Source: Ardenticatenaceae bacterium
GTDB taxonomy: Bacteria > Chloroflexota > Anaerolineae > Promineifilales > Promineifilaceae
DNA: 64,000 nt
Reading direction: 5' to 3'
NCBI GenBank assembly: GCA_020634495.1
Contig: JACKBR010000015.1
Location: 31,911-95,910 of the forward strand
Shown piece after piece: positions 54,301-63,300 of this stretch (the stretch's first letter is position 1; every line of letters starts with the position of its first letter). The notes under the pieces were generated by a model. It worked only from the letters and a program-made list of their open reading frames with translations. It had not been told where the DNA came from and searched no databases. Made by a program: the position numbers and the translations under genes.

Positions 54301-57300
54301 TCAACAATTACCCGGTTGGCACCCGTGTTGATCATTGCCTGAATACCAGTGGCCGTTGTAGCCGTAACCGGTTCGGTGTAAATGTGGTACCCAATGGTGT
54401 AAGTTGCGCCCGTTTCACTCAGGCGGTAGATATCGCGATCGGCATCCAGGAACGGATCATCCGTTGTGGTGGGCAAGCTGCCCAGGTTTGTTGGCGTCCA
54501 GCCTGTACCGCCAAAGAAGCGGCTGTTTTCATCCACCCGGAAGTTGAAATCTTCCGGCAGCGGATCGCTCAGGTTAAGCCAGTTGGTGCCGTTTTGGGCG
54601 TAAATGATGCTGTCAGTGAAGTCTATCTTGTTGGGCATCGGCAATGGGTACATCCAGAAAGCGGTACTCGTATCACCAATGTAGTTGCCTTGGGCCGTAT
54701 ACAGCTTGTTTTCGTCTTCGCCTTCAACAAAGACCAGACCTGCGCCTGGACGAATGCCCGCTGGCGTGTTGCGGTCAACCGGTAACGTTACCCAACTGCT
54801 GCCCCAAGCGGGATTGTAGCGCAGCATCATGGTGCCATTGCCGCCCGGCAGCACGTAGTAGGTGCCAAAGTGGCTGTCGTAGGCCATCGTGACGCCGTCA
54901 TCGATGGATGCACCGCTGATGGTAGGGCCAACCGCTTCCCACGAATAACCAGTAAAACGATAGAGGGAGCTAGGCCCATCTGTCACCGCATACACATAAC
55001 CGTCTTCACCTTTGGTCATGGCGCTGGCATTAACTGGATCATTCATGCCGGTAACCCGGCTCCACAAACCAGTTGCAATGTCATATTTGAAGGAATCAGT
55101 ACGGCCGCCGCCCACCAACAAGACCAGATTGCCAAAATCATCACCGGCATAGCTGGCTCCATCACCCAAAGACATGGGCGCACCGATAAAGTTGTTATTG
55201 ATCCAGGCATTTGTGGTTGGACTATATACCTCATGAGAGAATTCAATTAGCGTTATATGCTGCGTTGTCAGGGTGCTGTCATCGGGCAATACCATCCACT
55301 CATAATCACCGCTCACAAATATACCTGACGGTGAATCAATGACTTGTTCAATGCCTTCATTATTAGCCGCATTCCCTACAAGGCCCGCTCGTTCCCAGGC
55401 AGTGCCATTCCAATGCATGAACTGCTCTTTGACTGTGTCGCCACCATCAACTGGGAACGAATACCATGATCCAGTCACATACAATTCACCACCGGCTGTT
55501 TCGGCAATGCTATATGCCTCAGCGCCTCCCGTCCAGTAATCGGTTCCCTCACCGTACGCGGGGGTTATTTCAGGGAAAACAGTCCAGGATGAATTTCGCC
55601 AAACAGCCAGACCGGCAGGCACCGCCTGGTCAATATCACCACCATATGTCAGTGTGCTTGTGAATGAACCCGCAACATAAATTGACCCATCTTCACCAAT
55701 TTCAATGTCGTTAACAGGGCCAGAAACTCCAGGCAGCATCCCACTGGCGATGTTTTGATAATACTCATTTGAGAATTCACCCCCAATAATCGGGGTTGTT
55801 CCGTCCAGGGCGATTGTAGAAACAGTATCGCCGCTTTCAAAACTGTTGTAACAAGACCAGGATACAGAGGAAAATGTGGCATAGTTGAAACAAGGGTCCC
55901 CAAGTCCTGAATTGAAACTAAAACTGCCTACAACATGGACAACGCCATTTGTATCAACTTCCATGTCACGAAGGCTTAAACCACTCCCTGGCAGCGGATC
56001 TTCTGTAACCGTTGTCCAGCTGCTGCCATCCCATTTATAAAGGCTGTCGCCACTATAATCCAAACAATAAAGGTCACTGTTTACAGGATGTGTGGCAATC
56101 AGCCGACATTGAGAAGGTGAACCAGGCACCGTCTCCCAGGCATTGCCATTCCACCACATTGGCTCACCAGAGACAGCTCCTGTCTTATAGGTGTTACCGT
56201 CGGCAGCAGCGGCGAATTGCGCCCGCCAGCTATAGGTGTTTGAAGCATCTTTCCAATGCGGCGCACCCAGCAGGTAAACCTGATCGTCACTGCCAGCGGC
56301 AATAACGCTATTGGCTTCATAGGCATTTTGGGGTCCCCAGGGGTCGGACCAATATTCGCCATTGATAAAGAAACGGCCCATTTCATTAGATCCGCCTCCA
56401 CGATTGACAAAAATCATATTGTTTACGCGTACAGCACCCCCACCGTCAGTAATCGGCCAAGGTGTGGTGGCCCCGTCCACGTTGGACCACTCGACAACGA
56501 TATTCGAGTCGGCTGGGCCGTAGGTTCCGACATGGTTGCTACTGCGGGAGAGAGTGCTGTTGCGCACCGAGGCGGTGCTGTTGCGGCTCATATAGATATC
56601 ATAGGAGCCAGTATCGTAAATTAAAAGGTGATTCAAAATTACTCGTCTGAATTCTTCTTCATGACCATTGACCCCAGCATTGTCTAGCTGAACACCGTAG
56701 CTGGCATTGCGAATCGTCATATTCTCAAGCTTGACGGCATCAACATTGCTAACCAAGATGGCATAGCTACTGCCACCACCATCAATGATCACGGCATCTG
56801 TATCGGTTCCACGAATTTGCAGATAATCATGAAATGTTTGATTGCCGTCGATGCTAAACGGCGCGTAAACACCGGGTTGCACGATAATGAGGTCATAACC
56901 GCCAAGTGAGTCAACGGCCGCTTGGATTGTGCTGTAACAAGGGAACATACCATGACAATCGCCATTTCCGCTCACATAAGCATTCCCGGACACAGATGGC
57001 CAGGTGTTTGACCCAGTAAAGGTATCCAGAGTTTGCTCTGGCAGTTGCGGTACCCAGGTAGGCGGCAAATCGGCGATGCTGTTGCCAGCTGTGGTTGCCG
57101 CAGCCTGGCTGCCAGCAGCCGCAGGAACTAACAGCAAGTCAGACGAGCCGTCGCTGTTCAGGTCGGCACCGGCTGCGTAGGGGGCTGACGCCGCATCGGC
57201 AACGCCGCTGATGGTCGATTGGGCTGCGCCAATGTTGCTGCCCGAAATCAGGTAAGCGTCGCTGCCGTTGCCAATCAAGATGTCGTTGAGACCATCATTA

Positions 57301-60300
57301 TCAACGTCGCCAGGGGCAGCCAGGAAACCGCTGCCGTAATTGTAGGTATAGGTGCTCCAGCTGCCGTCCAGCAGGTCGTCATCGCCAAAAGCCAGGACTT
57401 GGCTGCTGCCATTGCTGTAGATGAAGTCGTCGATGTTATCGCCGTCAACGTCCCCCAGGCCAACAGCCTCTGGATTGAGATCACTGCTGCTAAAGCTTTC
57501 CGCTGCGCTGCTTAAGGTCAGCCAGGTTCCGGCTCGTGGCGTAAAGCTGCTTTTGCCTTCAAACAAGTACAGCTGGCTGTTGGTGCCTACCGCAAATTCA
57601 TCGTAGAAGTCTCCATCCAGATCGCCAACGCCGTTGAGCATGGCGCTGCCTGCCTGGTCTATGCGGGCAGCGGCGATTGTGTTGATGGGCAAGGAGGGCC
57701 ACCATTCGTTGGTTTGGCCCATTATCAGGTAGGCCATGTCGGCAGAGCCAGTTGCGCCAATGAGCAGATCGGCATAGCCGTCGCCGTTGACATCACCTGC
57801 TGCGCCAAGATATTGGCCAATTGTTTGTCCCTGCGGCGGAACCAGAACAGTCCAGTTGGAACCTTGTGGCCCATCTAACTGGACATCTGTGCCAAAGTAG
57901 GTGTTTTTACCAAAAATGAGGAATACGCGATTATTTGCGGGATCGCCAATGAGTATGTCTGCCAGGCCATCGCCATTGACATCGCCAGCAGGCATTACCT
58001 GGGCCCCAACGGCCGCTCCGTCAACACCGATGAAGGAGGATTTGGCTTCGGCCAGCATTTCTTGTTCGTCGGGTACGGGCCAATCACCGGAACGGCCGTA
58101 AACCACAGCCACCCGTCCAGCGCCATCAGCAGAAGCTGGCAGCCCCACCAATAAATCACCACGCCGGTCACCGTTAAAGTCGCCAATCCAGGCCACATTC
58201 ACGCCAGCATCATTTTCATGAATGTTGGAGAGACCCAGCATGATCGTGGCATCTTCCATGCCGTCTACATCGCCAACCAGCTCAACTGGCCGGGAGGGTT
58301 GGGGTACATTGCCCACATCGTTGGCAACCCCTTCAAACGTGTGTGGTTCGTTGGCGGGCACATGGGGATATTCATAAATGTAGGCCCGGTTTACCAGCTC
58401 ATCTGTAGGGGGCAAAACGTCAATAATAATGTTGCGATCCAGGTAAACAGGCCAGTTTCCAGCCTGGTCGAAGGCGCGAACGCGCAGATTGTGGTAGCCC
58501 TGAACCGTTTCCACATTGGGTAAAGTCCAGACAGCATTCCAGGTTGCTGCGGTAGCCCGATTTGCAAAGTTCGAGGTGAAATCGGTGAACGTCGTGTTGG
58601 TTACGGTAGCTGTGCTCAGTGTCCAGACCTCGCGCCAGGGGCCGCCATCGGTGCTAATTTGCACCCGCGTCAGGCCAGAGAGATTTTCACTGGCCGTGCC
58701 GTTCATGGTGATGGTAATGACGCTGCTATCCTGCGGCGGGCCATAAACTGCGCCGTCTTCCAAATCGACATCCACGGTTGGCGCAGAGTTGTCAATCATG
58801 ACTTCCACGCTGTCTTGGGCGGAGGTGTGACCGACAAAATCGGAGGCGGAGCCGCTGAGGGTGTAAATGCCATCTGCGGGCAGCTCCCAGGTATAAGCCC
58901 AGGGGCTAAAGCTCTCGGTGTCGGTTACGGCGATGGTTTCACCTGGCATATTGAGGGTTAGTTCATTTACCCAGGTGGTTGCGTCGCTGGAGGTACCACC
59001 CACCACGTAATGGGTTAGACCCCCGCCAATGAGTTCACCTTCAATGGGCGTCATCCAGCCAAAGCGGGGATTTTCTACATCTACCACAATGCGCTGGGTC
59101 GCTTCTTGCGACTGGTTTTCGCCACCAAACGGCAGTGTCAGGGTGGCGGTGGTGACGACGGAGGAGGAGGGTGACGCTGTGCCGGAGGTGGTGGTAGCGT
59201 ACAGATATTCCCAGGGCTGCAAGGCATTATTGTTAAAGCCCCAACGCGGATTGAAGGTAACGCCTTGATTTGGCACCCACCGGGAGCCATTGAGGTCGGT
59301 TGTGGTGGGGAAGCCGAAGGCATTGCCGGGCAAATCCAGGTTCATTGTGCTGGTGACGATGTAGGGTGGGTAGACTTCTAGCCGGGTGTTGAGGGTGATT
59401 GGGTCACCGGGTTTAACGTAAACGGCGCTGATGCCTTGTGGCGAAACGGCCGTTGGCTGGCCAGACAAATACACCCGCGGTGCCCGATTGAACCCTGTGG
59501 GGCTGGTGCCGTTTTCTTTCTCGGCAAAGTCACTCAGACCATCCCCATCTGTATCTGCCTTGAGCGGGTCAGAAAAGACGCGCACGGTAATGGTGGAACG
59601 GCCGTTTGGCCCCACAGCGCCATAAGCAGGCAGATCAATATCCCAGCCACCGTCCCAGGTGCCGTTCGACAACGGATGATAAACTTCCACATTGTCTTGC
59701 AAACCATCCGCATCTGAATCCTTCTCATCAATGCGCGTACCAATCTGATGCTCAAACCCATCGCTCAGACCGTCGCCATCGGTGTCATAAACATAGCCAT
59801 TCGTGCCCAATGTGCCATTATTCATATATTCAAACTTGTCAGAGAGGCCATCGCCATCAAAATCAACGGTTAACCAGGGCGGGCTGCTGTTCGCATCACA
59901 CAAACCAGCAAGTGAGGGGTAAGTGGTACAAAATGCCGGAATTTGGAAAAGGCTGCTTGACTCAAGCAAATCCCAATTTGCTAAAAAGCGATCCAGGTCA
60001 GAGCTTGAATTGTTACCATATGCATTATTCAACACGCTGGAGAAGAAAGTATTCATTTCTGAATAGCCAGATGAACCCAACCAGGCTGTGATCTCATCCT
60101 TGGTGGTCATACCATCCCCATCAGGATCGTGATTGGTCATGATGTACTCATATCTGCCCCAATTCCACAACTCTTCCACAGTACCGGGTAACACATCAAT
60201 ATAAATGGGGGTCAGCTCCCACTTATCCTGGTCATCGCTAGACAGGTCATCAGGTAAATTTAAGATACGCTCTTTGGTCCAATGGATACGACCTGGCGAA

Positions 60301-63300
60301 ACACCAAACAACACCGGCGGAATCGGCGTAGAAGCATCCCAACGTGACTGCGCCACAACCTTGGTGCTGAGCCAGATTGCAAAATCATGCTCTGCTTTAT
60401 TCAAGGTAACCGTCGCTTGCATTTGATTGCTGTAATTCCAGTAATTTGCACTCGAAGGAATATTGTCCAGGTTATAATCGGCACTCTTATCTGGGCATGT
60501 GGTACCTGTATAGTTCAGGTTATTTTTAATGACAAATTGCCCACAAATCCAGCTGTTTTGCAGGTTTTCCCGCTTGCTTGGCCCACCAAAAATAGTGCCG
60601 ACAAGATCGATCTGATCAGAGAGAGCCAGGACAGCGCCATAACCGCCACCCATAATCGCTCCGTTTTTCACGGCCGAAAAATCAATACCCTTGGTGCCGG
60701 AGACTTTCATCACGCCGTTAAACGTGTCGGAAATGATGAAGCGGTTGCCAACTGTGTACCCCAGTTCTTCATCAGCCAGGGCCGTATCTCGTTCTAAGTA
60801 ATTATAGGTTTGCAGTTCTGTCAGTGGCTGTTCTCGATAAAAGTAACTGGCCAGGTTTTTACTAAACCAGCCAGAAACTGAGCTAAAGCCAAGGAAGTTT
60901 CGACAGGCCTCACAAAAACTCAAAACCAGATCAAAAATGGCGAGCAAAACAGAGATAACTGTACCAATCCATGGTGGTATCAAACTCAGGGCAAACAGCA
61001 TCACGGCCACGATAATTTGGGCAATGAGCAAGGCAATGGCCTCACCTGAAAAATCACCATTCAGGATAAAAGTAGTGACTGATAAGCCGATGTCAATGGC
61101 CAATGCCGCAACGCCAACAACTTTACCGGCCACATCAAGAAATTTGGCGGCCTTTGTCAGAACGCTGGCAATCTTGGTACCAGCTTTAGCCAGCTTTGAG
61201 GCTCCCTCTGTTGCCCCGCCGAGAATCGAAAAGGCGTTAAGCCCATCGGTGACACTTTGCTTGCTGTTGTTGTAATCATCTGTATCGTACCAGGCGTTGC
61301 CAACTTCTTCTTCGAAGGTTTTCCAATCCACGCTGTCGCCAAAAGTTGGCGACCCACCCAGGCCAATTTTTAGGGCGTTATCTGCTTTTTGCACAAACTG
61401 TACGGTGGCCATTGTAATGCCCAGGTTTGCTGCTTCTGAGGCATTGGCTTGGAGGTATTGGCCACCCTGCGCTCCGTTTAAGAGCAATCCACCACCTTTT
61501 TGGGCAAAATTGCCCACTTCTACCAGATACCCTGGCAGCGTGTTTATATTTTCGGGATCGTTGTACCGGTCACGGGGGGTGAGGTAGATTTGCTCGTATA
61601 GGGCCTGGTCAGAGCTGCTGCCAGAGCTAAAATCAATACCATCGATGGAGAGAATGCTGGTACGGCCGCTTTCCCACGTAGCGTACATTGCCTGGGTCAA
61701 CGCAACCAGCTCAGTTTCGGTGACTGCCGGGTATTGATCAGAGAGGTTGTTTACGGCCGTTGTCGCCGCTGGCTGCACCCGTTTCATCACCGCCAAAGAC
61801 AGTTCCCCGCCGCTCAAAGGCTCCCAGCCATCCCGCATATTCAAGTGTATGGAACGCTGCGTTCTCATGCTAACGTTATACAAATTGACATTAGCAGCAA
61901 AACTCGTTTCCATCTGGCCTAAATCATCCAGATTCGTCGAACCCGAATTTAGCTCATAAGCAATTAAAACCGTATTTGGCGTGTCCCAGGCATAATGATC
62001 GCTTAAAAAGGTTTTGATCCGGTTGTTAAGATCAGCCATACCCTCTTCGACATGCGCATACTCCAGGGCAGGCAAATCAATGGCCATCGTTGTGGTGATG
62101 CCCCATTTCTGTTCGATGGGCGTATTGGCCCCGCTGAAACGGGCATTAATTTCATCCAGGTTCAACTGCTTGTTAGCCAAAAACGAACCGCTCAAGCCAA
62201 AGGCCATCTGGAAAAGCGCCCGATCATCATTTGGCATACTGGGCGTACCAATAATCGCGCTTTGGAACGACCCACTCTTGGTTACTTCAAAGCCAGTGAT
62301 GCGCGTCGCTGCCTCTTCATAAGTGTGCAAAGAAACAGCCTGTTGAGCAAGTGTGCCATCATCATTGGCAACATCAAAAGTGCCTCGAACCAGCCAAACA
62401 ATACGCGCATTACGCCAATGAACCCCATCTTCACCCAGAGTGTTCAGCGTGCCTGGCCCGTAGGCCATATGGGCGTGAAACGCTTCCAAATTACCTTCTT
62501 CCCCTACACCAAAAAGGGGCATCATCATCTCGCGATACCCATCTTCGTCCGTGTCCTGGTAAGACGTTACGTTGTAGCCTTCGGCCAAATCGGTGTCGGG
62601 TACCAAATTGGTTTCAACCACAAGCATGGGAACCAGCCGAATATCTTCGTCTGGAGCCTCATTATGTTCTTGAATTTGCCCTTTGGTGTCGTACCCCCAG
62701 TCAAGCGGCGTTAGGCCGTAGCGCAAATGATCTTGGTCTTGCGGCTGTACCTGAAGATCAACGTAGACATAGCCATTATATTGACCGGTGATATTGATTC
62801 CGACTGTTTCTGTGGGGGTTTCCTCTTGAATAATAATAGGGAAGCTGAGGAAAGGAAAGCTGAAAAACGGAGGCGGTGTCGGCGTTGTATTGGTATAGCT
62901 AAGGTATTCTGTATAAGACGTTGGGGATAAATCTCGGCTGTCGGCTACGCCGTCCCCATCATCGTCTACATCATATAAATTTGGAATGCCATCTTCATCA
63001 ATATCCCAGTTTTGCGCCGCCCCACCACCAGACTGAGCCCATTCGATACCATCGTTGACACCATCGCCATTTGTGTCCGAGTCTAGCGGATTGCTGTGCC
63101 AGGTTTGGCTAATGGTTTGGCCAAATTCAAAACCGGCAACCTCAACCCCGTCGTTGATGGCGTCGCCGTCGCTGTCGGCCAGGTTAGGATTTGTTCCCAG
63201 GCAGTTTTCAGCGTCATCCGCCAGCCCATCACCATCCCGATCGGCATTTCCGCCTTTACCGCAGTAAACATCTGGCTCAAAAGCCTGAGCTGATGCCGTT

